Part shown: piece by piece, positions 1-7,461 of the stretch
Position numbering within the stretch: position 1 is the stretch's first letter
Layout: every line of letters begins with the position of its first letter
Source: Ramlibacter agri
Lineage (GTDB): Bacteria > Pseudomonadota > Gammaproteobacteria > Burkholderiales > Burkholderiaceae_C
Assembly (NCBI RefSeq): GCF_012927085.1
Contig: NZ_JABBFX010000001.1
Coordinates: forward strand, 310,001-374,000
Direction: 5' to 3'
Length of the DNA: 64,000 bases
Notes under the pieces: model-generated
The model's input: only the letters and a program-made list of their open reading frames with translations
Databases searched by the model: none
Told to the model about the DNA's origin: nothing
Program-made: the position numbers and the translations under genes

Positions 1-254
1 TGGCCCCGCCAGAACTCGTTGTCCCTGCAACGCCGGCCGAGGAATTCGCGCAGGCGCTCCAGCGAAGGCGCCGGCCACACCAGGTGGCGGCCGGCCAGCG
101 ACAGCAGGCCATTGAGGTCGCGGCGCACATTGAACTTGGCGCCCTGCTTGGCGGCGAGCGTCAGCACGAAGTGCGAGCACATCAGGTCCAGCACCGGCGC
201 GTCCTTGAGACCCGGTGAGGGCAGCAGCTGCACATCGAGCGAACGCTTGGCCAA
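1..254 (-). CDS. hypothetical protein, 3' end outside window
   Basis: This minus-strand frame runs off the left edge, so only its first 84 residues are visible. It opens with TTG at 254 (protein begins MAKRSLDVQLLPSPG); a purine-rich GGAGGGAGG ends four bases before it, and I see no upstream ATG in frame, so TTG is the best start. The visible part is mixed alpha/beta in character with an Arg/Leu-rich stretch and shows no signal peptide or membrane segment. I do not recognise the family. It is divergent from the threonine ammonia-lyase gene, with 109 bases between the two starts that must hold both promoters. Confidence 0.6.
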   Translation of the reverse strand, partial: MAKRSLDVQLLPSPGLKDAPVLDLMCSHFVLTLAAKQGAKFNVRRDLNGLLSLAGRHLVWPAPSLERLREFLGRRCRDNEFWRG

Positions 255-363
255 TGAACCTCCCTCCGGGTGGTGGCGCAACGATAACGCGGGTCGATGC
301 TACATGGAAGACGCCGCCGGTGGGCGCCGCACGGCGGGCCGGGCCTCCGTGCAGAATGGGGAC

Positions 364-1566
364 ATGCTGGGACTTCCGGAAATCCGCCAAGCCGCCGTCC
401 GCCTCCAAGGGCAGGTGCTGAACACCCCCTGCGTGGAATCGAAGACGCTGTCGGAAATCGCCGGCTGCCAGGTGTTCCTGAAGTTCGAGAACCTGCAGTT
501 CACCGCCTCCTTCAAGGAGCGGGGCGCCTGCAACAAGCTGGCCCAGCTCAGCGATGAGGAAAGGCGGCGGGGCGTCATCGCCATGAGCGCCGGCAACCAT
601 GCCCAGGGCGTGGCTTACCACGCACAGCGGCTCGGGCTGCGGGCCGTGATCGTGATGCCGCGCTTCACCCCGGGCGTGAAGGTGGAACGCACCCGCAGCT
701 TCGGCGCGGAGGTCGTGCTGCACGGCGACACGCTGGAGGAAGCCAGCACCCATGCGCGGACGCTCGCGCAGGAGCAGGACCTCACCTTCGTGCACCCTTA
801 CGACGACGCGGACATCATCGCCGGCCAGGGCACGGTAGGCATCGAAATGATGGAGGCCGTGCCGCAGCTGGACATGCTGGTGGTGGCGGTCGGCGGCGGC
901 GGCCTGATCGCCGGCGTCGCCGCAGCGGCCAAGGCGTTGAAGCCATCGATCCAGGTGGTCGGCGTGCAGGCACTGCGCTTTCCCAACATGTTCAACGCCG
1001 TCAAGCACTCCATGCTGCCGCAGGGTGCCTCGACCATTGCCGAGGGCATTGCCGTCGGTCGGCCGGGCACCCTGACGCACCAACTGGTGGAGCGCTACGT
1101 CGATGACCTGGTGCTGGTCGACGAGGGAGACCTCGAGGCCGCCATCGTGACCTTGCTGGACATCGAGAAGACGCTGGTCGAAGGCGCCGGCGCGGCACCG
1201 CTGGCCGCGCTGATGAAGGAGCCGGCGCGCTTTGCCGGCCGGAAGGTCGGGCTGGTGCTCGGCGGCGGCAACATCGACCCCATGCTCCTCGCGGCCATCA
1301 TCCAGCGCGGCCTGGTGCGCGCCGGGCGGTTGACGCGCGTGCGCGTGTGCGCGCGCGACGTGCCCGGCTCGCTCGCGCGCATCACGGCGGTGGTCGGCGA
1401 GGCCGGCGCCAACATCGACGAAGTGCATCACCAGCGCGCCTTCACCGCGCTGGCGGCGCAGAACGTGGAGATCGAGTTCGTGCTGCAGACCCGCGGCCGC
1501 TCGCACATCGAGGCGGTGCTGCAGGCCCTGCGCGCCGCCGGCTTCGAGGCGGAGGAACAGCGATGA
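364..1566 (+). CDS. ilvA: threonine ammonia-lyase, ACT-domain type
   Basis: PLP-dependent deamination of L-threonine (and serine) to 2-oxobutanoate, in the cytosol. The 400-residue protein has the fold type II core: the PLP lysine lies in TASFKERGA (Lys51) and the phosphate-binding loop is GGGGLIAG near residue 180. A C-terminal ACT domain (from about residue 320, VRVCARDVPGSLARI) suggests allosteric control. Total length fits the short one-ACT form rather than the 500-residue biosynthetic IlvA with two ACT-like modules. ATG at 364 is chosen because the family starts just before EIRQAAVRL; the frame is open further upstream but that part is not conserved-looking. The stop overlaps the start of the next gene (ATGA), so the two are probably co-translated. 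Confidence 0.93.
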   Translation: MLGLPEIRQAAVRLQGQVLNTPCVESKTLSEIAGCQVFLKFENLQFTASFKERGACNKLAQLSDEERRRGVIAMSAGNHAQGVAYHAQRLGLRAVIVMPRFTPGVKVERTRSFGAEVVLHGDTLEEASTHARTLAQEQDLTFVHPYDDADIIAGQGTVGIEMMEAVPQLDMLVVAVGGGGLIAGVAAAAKALKPSIQVVGVQALRFPNMFNAVKHSMLPQGASTIAEGIAVGRPGTLTHQLVERYVDDLVLVDEGDLEAAIVTLLDIEKTLVEGAGAAPLAALMKEPARFAGRKVGLVLGGGNIDPMLLAAIIQRGLVRAGRLTRVRVCARDVPGSLARITAVVGEAGANIDEVHHQRAFTALAAQNVEIEFVLQTRGRSHIEAVLQALRAAGFEAEEQR

Positions 1567-1973
1567 CGGTGGATACGCACACGCTCGATGCGGCGCTGGC
1601 CGAGTACTTCGCGCCCTGGGTGCAGGCGCTCGGCCTGAAGGCAGAGAACGTGGACGCGGACAGCGTCACCTTGCGGCTGCCGCAGAACGCGCAGCTGGCG
1701 CGCCACGGCGGCATGCTGTGCGGCCAGGCCATGATGGCCGCGGCCGATACGGCGATGGTGATGGCCCTCATCGCGCAGTCCGGCGCCTTCCGGCCCTGCA
1801 CCACCGTGCAGATGAACACCAGCTTCCTCAAGCCGCTGTCCGGCCAGGATGCGCTGGTGCAGGCGCGGGTGCTGCGCAGCGGCAAGACCCTGGCCTTCGG
1901 CGAAATCGACATCCGCGGCGCCGAGGACGGCAAGAGCGTCTGCCGCGCCAGCACCACTTACGCACTGCTGTGA
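1563..1973 (+). CDS. PaaI-family hotdog thioesterase
   Basis: 136-residue single hotdog-fold protein. The central segment RHGGMLCGQAMMAAADTAM matches the PaaI/4HBT helix region where the active-site Asp sits, followed by the strand-rich half with TVQMNTSFLKPL. Members hydrolyse acyl-CoA thioesters in the cytosol; the substrate cannot be read from sequence. Its ATG overlaps the stop of the threonine ammonia-lyase gene by four bases, so it belongs to that transcription unit. A link between the two activities, such as hydrolysis of a CoA derivative of 2-oxobutanoate, is only inference. Confidence 0.85.
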   Translation: MTVDTHTLDAALAEYFAPWVQALGLKAENVDADSVTLRLPQNAQLARHGGMLCGQAMMAAADTAMVMALIAQSGAFRPCTTVQMNTSFLKPLSGQDALVQARVLRSGKTLAFGEIDIRGAEDGKSVCRASTTYALL

Positions 1974-1995
1974 CGGAATTCACATGGCCGCTTGC

Positions 1996-2001
1996 TAAAA
2001 T
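1996..2001 (+). promoter_or_regulatory. probable -10 box of the 48-residue membrane protein gene
   Basis: TAAAAT lies 29 bases before the start codon. The surrounding CTAAAATAAG..TTCCA.CC.AAG is shared with the region upstream of pckG (2319 onward), which supports it as a real promoter element. No convincing -35 box is seen at the expected distance. Confidence 0.4.
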
Positions 2002-2029
2002 AAGTTCCAACCCAAGAACAGAGGTGACC

Positions 2030-2176
2030 ATGTCCAGCAGCCCCCATGAGCCGCACAACGAGTTCGAGCCGCAAGACGCCGTGGAAGCGGTGGTGCCCGT
2101 GATCCCGATCGTGCTGCCGCTGGTCGGCGGCGTGCTGATGTTCCTGCTGGCGTTCATCGCCATCTACATGGCCTGA
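2030..2176 (+). CDS. small single-span membrane protein
   Basis: A 48-residue protein with an acidic soluble N-terminus (MSSSPHEPHNEFEPQDAVEA) and one hydrophobic segment from about residue 24 to the end (VVPVIPIVLPLVGG...FLLAFIAIYMA). It is therefore probably a C-tail-anchored inner-membrane protein. A GAGGTG Shine-Dalgarno precedes the ATG, a -10-like box lies upstream, and a strong hairpin terminator follows, so it looks like a self-contained gene. I do not recognise a named family and cannot assign a function. Confidence 0.75.
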   Translation: MSSSPHEPHNEFEPQDAVEAVVPVIPIVLPLVGGVLMFLLAFIAIYMA

Positions 2177-2203
2177 CGCGCAAAGCGCTTCCAGAGTTAC
2201 CCG

Positions 2204-2245
2204 GATGCCCCCGGTGCCGCCAGGCCCGGGGGCATCGCCTTTTTC
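2204..2245 (+). terminator. Rho-independent terminator after the small membrane protein gene
   Basis: Perfect 11-bp inverted repeat GATGCCCCCGG (2204-2214) / CCGGGGGCATC (2226-2236), an 11-base loop, then GCCTTTTT. It ends the unit that contains the 48-residue ORF. Confidence 0.9.
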
Positions 2246-2297
2246 GGCTCGGCCAGGGTGTATGCATAAGGTCATGCTTCTTTTGCATGGAATCGCC

Positions 2298-2325
2298 TTG
2301 GCCCAGCAGGTGTCCTTCCTAAAAT
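2298..2325 (+). promoter_or_regulatory. candidate sigma-70 promoter of pckG
   Basis: TTGGCC (2298-2303), a 16-base spacer and TAAAAT (2320-2325). The -10 context CTAAAATAAG resembles the one before the small membrane protein gene at 1995. Transcription from here would give a leader of about 80 bases that contains the hairpins at 2347-2398. Confidence 0.5.
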
Positions 2326-2346
2326 AAGCGTTCCAGCCAAGCCTGC

Positions 2347-2398
2347 TTTCAAAAGGGCGCCCCGTGCCACGGCTCCCTTTTGAAAACACGTTTTCAAA
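2347..2398 (+). promoter_or_regulatory. pckG leader with two mutually exclusive hairpins
   Basis: Arm A TTTCAAAAGGG (2347-2357) pairs perfectly with arm B CCCTTTTGAAA (2375-2385). Inside that loop CCGTG (2362-2366) pairs with CACGG (2368-2372). Arm B also overlaps TTTGAAAA (2379-2386), which pairs with arm C TTTTCAAA (2391-2398). Arm B cannot be in both stems at once. Arm C ends two bases before the AGGAG ribosome-binding site (2401-2405) of pckG. As DNA the same sequence could instead be a two-site operator for a dimeric repressor. Confidence 0.55.
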
Positions 2399-2415
2399 CT
2401 AGGAGCTTTTTGCCC

Positions 2416-4266
2416 ATGAACTCTCCCGTCATGCAGGGCCTGAACGTGAAGGCGCCCGCCTTCGTCAAGAACGCCAAGCTGATCGCCTGGGTGGCCGACA
2501 TGGTCGCCCTGTGCAAGCCGGACCAGGTGTACTGGTGCGACGGCAGCCAGGAGGAATACGACCGCCTGTGCCAGCAGCTGGTCGACGCCGGCACCTTCAA
2601 GAAGCTGAACGCCGCCAAGCGCCCCGGCTCCTACCTGGCCTGGTCGGACCCGACCGACGTCGCCCGCGTGGAAGACCGCACCTTCATCTGCTCGCAGAAG
2701 AAGGAAGACGCCGGCCCGACCAACAACTGGATGGCGCCCAATGAAATGCGCGCCACCCTGCAGCCCCTGTTCGACGGCTGCATGAAGGGCCGCACGATGT
2801 ACGTCGTGCCCTTCTCCATGGGCCCGCTCGGCTCGCCCATCGCCCACATCGGCATCGAGCTGTCCGACAGCCCGTACGTCGCCGTGAACATGCGCATCAT
2901 GACCCGCATGGGCAAGGCCGTGTACGACGTGCTGGGCGTGGACGGCGAGTTCGTGCCCTGCGTGCACACCGTCGGCGCGCCGCTGCAGGCTGGCCAGAAG
3001 GACGTGTCCTGGCCCTGCAACAAGACCAAGTACATCGTGCACTACCCCGAGACGCGCGAGATCTGGTCCTATGGCTCCGGCTACGGCGGCAACGCCCTCC
3101 TGGGCAAGAAGTGCTTCGCGCTGCGCATCGCCTCCACCATGGGCCGCGACCAGGGCTGGCTGGCCGAGCACATGCTGATCCTGGGCGTGACCAAGCCGGA
3201 CGGCAAGAAGTACCACGTCGCCGCGGCCTTTCCGTCCGCCTGCGGCAAGACCAACTTCGCCATGCTGATCCCGCCCCAGGGCTTCCAGGGCTGGAAGGTC
3301 ACGACCATCGGTGACGACATCGCCTGGATCAAGCCGGGCGCCGACGGCCGCCTGTACGCCATCAACCCGGAAGCGGGCTACTTCGGCGTCGCCCCCGGCA
3401 CCAACACGCTGACCAACCCCAACTGCATGGCCAGCCTGGACAAGAACGTCATCTTCACGAACGTGGCGCTGACGGACGACGGCGACGTGTGGTGGGAAGG
3501 CATGGGCGACGCGCCCGCGCACCTGGTCGACTGGCAGGGCAAGGACTGGACGCCGCAGATCGCCAAGGAAACCGGCGCCAAGGCCGCCCACCCGAACGCG
3601 CGGTTCACCGTGTCCGCCATCAACAACCCCGCGCTGGACGACGCCTGGGACGACCCGAAGGGCGTGGCGATCGACGCCTTCATCTTCGGCGGCCGCCGCT
3701 CGACGACCGTGCCGCTGGTGACCGAGGCGCAGGACTGGGTGGAAGGCGTGTACATGGCTGCCACCATGGGCTCCGAGACCACCGCCGCGGCCGCCGGCCA
3801 GCAAGGCGTGGTGCGCCGTGACCCGTTCGCCATGCTGCCCTTCACCGGCTACAACATGAGCGACTACTTCCAGCACTGGCTGAACCTGGGCGCCAAGCTG
3901 CAGGCGTCCGGCGCCAAGCTGCCGAAGATCTACACGACCAACTGGTTCCGCAAGGGCGACGACGGCAAGTTCGTGTGGCCCGGCTACGGCGAGAACATGC
4001 GCGTCCTGAAGTGGATGATCGACCGCATCGAAGGCTCGGCCCAGGGCGAGAAGCACGTCTTCGGTGTCAGCCCGAGCTATGGCGAGCTGAACTGGGAAGG
4101 CCTGAACTTCAGCAAGGAGCAGTTCGCCAAGGTGATCGGCATCGACCTCGCCGACTTCCGCAAGGAACTGGACCTGCACCAGGAGCTGTTCCAGCAGCTG
4201 GCGCACAACCTGCCGAAGGAACTGACGGCGCACAAGGCGCAGATCGAGAAGCGCCTGGCGGCCTGA
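2416..4266 (+). CDS. pckG: phosphoenolpyruvate carboxykinase (GTP)
   Basis: Converts oxaloacetate and GTP to PEP, CO2 and GDP; the cytosolic entry point of gluconeogenesis from organic acids. The 616-residue length is normal for the GTP family. The kinase-1a nucleotide loop FPSACGKTN (residues 272-280) carries the reactive Cys276 and Lys278 typical of GTP-PEPCK, and [10 protein letters not shown] lies about 20 residues later. ATG at 2416 is chosen because AGGAG sits ten bases before it; an in-frame ATG at 2380 would start inside the leader hairpins. The gene stands alone, with a promoter and structured leader before it and a terminator after it, so expression is probably tuned through the leader. 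Confidence 0.97.
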   Translation: MNSPVMQGLNVKAPAFVKNAKLIAWVADMVALCKPDQVYWCDGSQEEYDRLCQQLVDAGTFKKLNAAKRPGSYLAWSDPTDVARVEDRTFICSQKKEDAGPTNNWMAPNEMRATLQPLFDGCMKGRTMYVVPFSMGPLGSPIAHIGIELSDSPYVAVNMRIMTRMGKAVYDVLGVDGEFVPCVHTVGAPLQAGQKDVSWPCNKTKYIVHYPETREIWSYGSGYGGNALLGKKCFALRIASTMGRDQGWLAEHMLILGVTKPDGKKYHVAAAFPSACGKTNFAMLIPPQGFQGWKVTTIGDDIAWIKPGADGRLYAINPEAGYFGVAPGTNTLTNPNCMASLDKNVIFTNVALTDDGDVWWEGMGDAPAHLVDWQGKDWTPQIAKETGAKAAHPNARFTVSAINNPALDDAWDDPKGVAIDAFIFGGRRSTTVPLVTEAQDWVEGVYMAATMGSETTAAAAGQQGVVRRDPFAMLPFTGYNMSDYFQHWLNLGAKLQASGAKLPKIYTTNWFRKGDDGKFVWPGYGENMRVLKWMIDRIEGSAQGEKHVFGVSPSYGELNWEGLNFSKEQFAKVIGIDLADFRKELDLHQELFQQLAHNLPKELTAHKAQIEKRLAA

Positions 4267-4281
4267 TCCCCGCAGCACTTG

Positions 4282-4310
4282 AAAAAGGCCACCGCAGGTG
4301 GCCTTTTTTC
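4282..4310 (+). terminator. Rho-independent terminator of pckG
   Basis: AAAAAGGCCACC (4282-4293), loop GCA, GGTGGCCTTTTTT (4297 onward): a perfect stem with an A-tract before and a T-tract after it, placed 15 bases after the pckG stop codon. It can work in both directions. Confidence 0.93.
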
Positions 4311-4312
4311 TT

Positions 4313-4390
4313 TCAATGCCGCGCGTGCGCCGCGGCCCCCTCCAGGCCGTTCATGCCCGGCATGCCGATGTCCAGCAGCAGCGGTTTGCA
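4313..4390 (-). pseudogene. remnant of a response-regulator receiver domain
   Basis: On the minus strand about 25 codons read ...PLLLDIGMPGMNGLEGAA... and then a TGA stop. The block D-x-x-M-P-x-M-N-G-L-E is the phospho-acceptor loop of response-regulator receiver domains (Asp at the end of strand 3, then MPGMNGLE). Upstream in the same frame there is no receiver N-terminus and no start codon. A shifted frame (LKFRAAIA) gives a plausible preceding helix, which suggests a frameshifted, truncated gene. No sensor kinase or intact regulator is nearby. I infer a decayed gene; the fragment is short, so chance similarity is not fully excluded. Confidence 0.5.
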
Positions 4391-4513
4391 ATGGCCGCGC
4401 GGAACTTCAGCGAGGGATCTGGCTCATGCATGGGCAGCGAAACCAGCCGTCGCTCAGCGCGGATGCAAGCAGGTGTAGCCGCCGCGGACCACGCGCGACG
4501 CTGATCCGCCACA

Positions 4514-5779
4514 ATGTTCCCTCTGCCCATGAACGCCATGCCCACCAAGAGTTTCTTCCTCGCCCCGCTCGTCGTCGCCATCGCAGCGGGCACCCTGCTT
4601 CCCAGCGCGGCGTCCTTCGCCGCCCCGCACCACCCGGCCAAGGCCGCCCACAAGAAGGCCGCGGCCGAAGCGCCCGCGGCGCCGTCCGCCCCCGGACAGA
4701 CCGCCGTGGCCGGCGGCGCGCCCTCGCTGCCCGCCAAGGCCTGGCTGCTGATGGATTTCGACTCCGGCCAGGTGCTCGCCTCGGCCAACGCCGACGAGCC
4801 GCTGCCGCCGGCCTCGCTGACCAAGATGATGACCAGCTTCCTGGTCGAACAGGCGCTGCGCTCGGGCAAGCTCAAGAAGGACGACCTGGTCACCGTCAGC
4901 CAGAACGCCTGGTGCCGCGGCTCCAGCACCGAGTCGTGCATGTACCTGCCGCTGAACGGCCAGGCGACGGTGATCGACCTGCTGCGCGGCATCATCATCC
5001 AGTCGGGCAACGACGCGTCCAAGGCGATCGCCGAGCACATGGCCGGCTCCGAAGAGGGCTTCGCCAAGCTGATGAACGCCGAGGCCCAGCGCCTGGGCAT
5101 GACGCACACGCACTTCGTCAACGCCACCGGCCTGCCCGACCCCGAGCACAAGTCCTCGGCGCGAGACCTCGCCATCCTGGCCCGCGCGATCATCAAGGAC
5201 AGCGCCGACTACTACCCGATCTACGCGGAACGCGAGTTCAAGTACAACGGCATCAAGCAGGGCAACCGCAACGCGCTGCTCTATACCGACCCCACGGTCG
5301 ATGGCCTGAAGACCGGCCACACCGAAGCGGCGGGCTACTGCCTGGTCACTTCGTCCAAGCGCAACGGGATGCGCCTGATCACGGTCATCCTGAACACCAA
5401 CAGCGCCCAGGCGCGTGCCGATGAAACCCGCACGCTGCTCGGCTGGGGTTACAGCAACTTCGAGAAGGCGACCCCCATCCAGCCGAACACGGTGGTGGGG
5501 ACGGCCAAGGTCAGCTTCGGCAAGGCCGACACCGTGGCCGCGGGCCTGGGCTCGCCCTGGTCCCTGACCGTGCCGCGCGGCCAGCAGGTGCAGACCGCGG
5601 TGCAGCTCAATCCTGCGCTGGAAGCGCCGGTCGCCAAGGGCGCCGTGGTCGGCAAGGTGGTGGCAACCTCCAACGGCAAGCCGGTGGGCGAAGCGCCGCT
5701 GGTGGCGCAGGCCGACGTGGAACGCGCGGGCTTCATGCTGCGCGCCTGGCAGCACGTGGCCAAGCTGTTCGGCAAGTAA
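4514..5779 (+). CDS. D-alanyl-D-alanine carboxypeptidase (PBP5/6 family)
   Basis: Penicillin-binding peptidase S11 that trims the terminal D-Ala from peptidoglycan stem peptides at the outer face of the inner membrane. The 421-residue precursor has a signal peptide (hydrophobic residues 14-36), an Ala/Pro/Lys-rich linker and the three active-site boxes: SLTK (Ser101-Lys104), SGN near residue 163 and KTG near residue 264. A PBP5-type C-terminal beta domain follows and the end (MLRAWQHVAKLFGK) is an amphipathic anchor helix, as in DacA/DacC. No clear ribosome-binding site is seen; ATGs at 4514, 4529 and 4538 are all possible starts and differ only in the signal peptide N-region. Confidence 0.92.
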   Translation: MFPLPMNAMPTKSFFLAPLVVAIAAGTLLPSAASFAAPHHPAKAAHKKAAAEAPAAPSAPGQTAVAGGAPSLPAKAWLLMDFDSGQVLASANADEPLPPASLTKMMTSFLVEQALRSGKLKKDDLVTVSQNAWCRGSSTESCMYLPLNGQATVIDLLRGIIIQSGNDASKAIAEHMAGSEEGFAKLMNAEAQRLGMTHTHFVNATGLPDPEHKSSARDLAILARAIIKDSADYYPIYAEREFKYNGIKQGNRNALLYTDPTVDGLKTGHTEAAGYCLVTSSKRNGMRLITVILNTNSAQARADETRTLLGWGYSNFEKATPIQPNTVVGTAKVSFGKADTVAAGLGSPWSLTVPRGQQVQTAVQLNPALEAPVAKGAVVGKVVATSNGKPVGEAPLVAQADVERAGFMLRAWQHVAKLFGK

Positions 5780-5813
5780 AAACAAAAAGGCCCCAGTCCA
5801 GGACTGGGGCCTT
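5777..5813. terminator. terminator between convergent genes, stronger on the minus strand
   Basis: AAGGCCCCAGTCC (5787-5799) / GGACTGGGGCCTT (5801-5813), a 13-bp stem. On the minus strand it is followed by CCTTTTTGTTTTTAC, a good U-tract for the small operon 5837-6325. On the plus strand only CCTTCGG follows, so it is weaker for the carboxypeptidase gene. Confidence 0.85.
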
Positions 5814-5836
5814 CGGCGAAACTTTTCAGGACGGAC

Positions 5837-6001
5837 TCAGGAGGCCTGCCCGCTGGAGCGCCGGCGCAGCCAGGCTTCCTGGCGCTGCAGCTGCCTTTGC
5901 ACGGCGCGGCGGTGCGACCAGGCATCGAGCCGGCGCAGCAGCGGCGGCGGGATCAGCCGGAACAGCGGGCCGACCCAGGTCGCCGGTGCAAGCAGGCTCA
6001 C
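5837..6001 (-). CDS. small basic hypothetical protein (54 residues)
   Basis: GTG start at 6001 preceded by GCGAGG, ending in TGA at 5837. The protein begins MSLLAPATWVGPLFRLIPPP and continues into an Arg/Gln-rich helix (residues 24-50, with LRRLDAW and QRQLQRQEAWLRRR). It begins 12 bases after the stop of the 103-residue gene and is followed by a terminator reading in the same direction, so it is the second gene of a two-gene operon. A hydrophobic N-terminus followed by a basic amphipathic helix would suit peripheral membrane association. I recognise no family; support is the ribosome-binding site, spacing and terminator. Confidence 0.55.
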   Translation of the reverse strand: MSLLAPATWVGPLFRLIPPPLLRRLDAWSHRRAVQRQLQRQEAWLRRRSSGQAS

Positions 6002-6013
6002 AGTCGCCTCGCT

Positions 6014-6325
6014 TCAGTAGAAGTTGCGCAGGTCGCGCTCGGCGGACTGGCTCATCGCGCGGCTCAGGTCGGCCATCACGCGGGCGTCCTGCAGGGCGAC
6101 GGACCAGAGGCGCTCGTCTTCACGGCGCTGCTTGTGGGCAGCGGCTTGGGCTTCCAGCACGGCGCCGATCTTGGCGACGGCGCGGGTGACGGGCTGGCCA
6201 ACCAGGGCCAGGGCGCCGACGATGATGTTGGCCACCAGGTTGCCGGCGGCTTGGGCGCCAGCCGTCTTGCGGATCATGCGCTCGACGCCGACGCTGGATT
6301 GTTCGATTTGGATGAAACCTGCCAT
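6014..6325 (-). CDS. hypothetical protein (103 residues), helical
   Basis: Begins MAGFIQIEQSSVGVERMIRK after a good GGGGAAGAG ribosome-binding site. Residues 25-60 are Ala/Val/Gly-rich (NLVANIIVGALALVGQPV) and could form one membrane helix; the remainder is a charged helical tail rich in Arg, Glu and Gln (RREDERLWSVALQDAR). It is first in an operon with the 54-residue gene and divergent from a LysR gene whose 118-base upstream region contains a palindrome. That layout suggests, but does not prove, that the LysR protein controls it. The family was not recognised. Confidence 0.7.
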   Translation of the reverse strand: MAGFIQIEQSSVGVERMIRKTAGAQAAGNLVANIIVGALALVGQPVTRAVAKIGAVLEAQAAAHKQRREDERLWSVALQDARVMADLSRAMSQSAERDLRNFY

Positions 6326-6414
6326 GACTCTTCCCCTTTTGACTACGCTTGTGGCGGAATTGCCGGGTGCGTGGGATGAATACTAGGGTCTACCCTGATA
6401 TTTAGCTACTTTAG

Positions 6415-6440
6415 ATTAGTGATACGTATCATTCACTAAT
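6415..6440. promoter_or_regulatory. palindromic operator abutting the LysR gene start
   Basis: ATTAGTGA (6415-6422), ten bases, TCACTAAT (6433-6440), with a second palindrome GATACGTATC (6421-6430) nested two bases off axis. It ends three bases before the LysR start codon and leaves no room for a Shine-Dalgarno. This suits autorepression and control of the divergent small operon. Confidence 0.5.
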
Positions 6441-6443
6441 CGT

Positions 6444-7400
6444 ATGTCTGTAACACCCAACTTCCGCACCCTCGACCTGAACCTGCTGCGGGTCTTCGAC
6501 CAGGTGATGGCCGAGCGCAACCTGACCCGCGCCGCCCGCAACCTGGCCATGACCCAGCCGGCGGTCAGCAACGCCCTGAACCGGCTGCGCGAGGGCCTGG
6601 GCGACCGCCTGGTCACCCGCAGCGGCTACGGCGTCGAGCCCACTCCGCGGGCGCTGGCGCTGTGGCCCGCCATCGCGGACGCCTTGCGGCAACTGGAAAG
6701 CGCCATCACGCCGGGCGATTTCCAGGCCTCGACGGCCACCAACACCTTCACCCTTGCCATGGCCGACGCTACAGCGGCGATGCTGATGCCGGGCCTGGTG
6801 GAGATCCTGGAACGCGACGCCCCGGGCGTCTCGATGCGGACGGTGCCGCTCACCACGCGCGACCCGCGGCGGCTGCTGGACGAAGGCCAGATCGACGTCG
6901 CCGTGGGCTTCTTCCCCGCGGTGCTGGCCGACCTCACTGCGCAGGCGCAAGCCGGCAGCATCCCCGCCTTCGATCACCAGCGCCTGTATGAGGGCGAGTA
7001 CGTCTGCGTGATGCGCAAGGACCACCCGCTGGCGAGCGGGCCGATGACCTTGAAGCGCTATCTGTCCGCGCGCCACATGCTGGTGAGCTTTTCGGGACGC
7101 CCCTTCGGGTTCATGGACGAGGCACTCGCGTCACTGAACGAGACGCGGCGGGTCGTGCTGACGGTCAACCAGTTCTTCACGGCCGGCCGGGTGGTGGTGA
7201 ACTCCGACCTGCTCACCGTGCTGCCGCGGCACTTCGTGGAGGCCACGGGCCGCGCCGATCAGTTCGCGCTGCGCGAACTGCCTTTCGAAGTGGCGCCGGT
7301 GCACGTCGACGCGCTGTGGATCCGCCGCATGGGCCAGCGCAGCGACCACGCCTGGCTGCGGGTGGCGCTGGACGCGGCGGCGAAGGAGGCGTTCTCCTAG
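6444..7400 (+). CDS. LysR-family transcriptional regulator
   Basis: 318 residues. The N-terminal winged helix-turn-helix (residues 10-70) contains NLTRAARNLAMTQPAVSNALNRLRE; the C-terminal periplasmic-binding-like effector domain follows from about residue 95. Beginning with the LDLNLLRVFDQVMAERN type of N-terminus, it resembles the NodD/NahR/LinR branch that senses aromatic or aliphatic acids. There is no Shine-Dalgarno before the ATG and a palindrome abuts it, so translation or transcription starts are unusual here. Neighbours are a divergent small operon and a downstream Bug binding protein in the same orientation. The effector is unknown. Confidence 0.9.
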   Translation: MSVTPNFRTLDLNLLRVFDQVMAERNLTRAARNLAMTQPAVSNALNRLREGLGDRLVTRSGYGVEPTPRALALWPAIADALRQLESAITPGDFQASTATNTFTLAMADATAAMLMPGLVEILERDAPGVSMRTVPLTTRDPRRLLDEGQIDVAVGFFPAVLADLTAQAQAGSIPAFDHQRLYEGEYVCVMRKDHPLASGPMTLKRYLSARHMLVSFSGRPFGFMDEALASLNETRRVVLTVNQFFTAGRVVVNSDLLTVLPRHFVEATGRADQFALRELPFEVAPVHVDALWIRRMGQRSDHAWLRVALDAAAKEAFS

Positions 7401-7461
7401 GGCGCGGGACATGGACGGCGGCACGGGGCTTGCGTACGCTGGTCCGCAGGAGGCCCTACGC

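Noticed and set aside
2380..2415. Earlier pckG start at 2380
   Set aside because: The extra 12 codons would begin inside the leader hairpins and have no ribosome-binding site, whereas ATG 2416 has AGGAG at the right distance.
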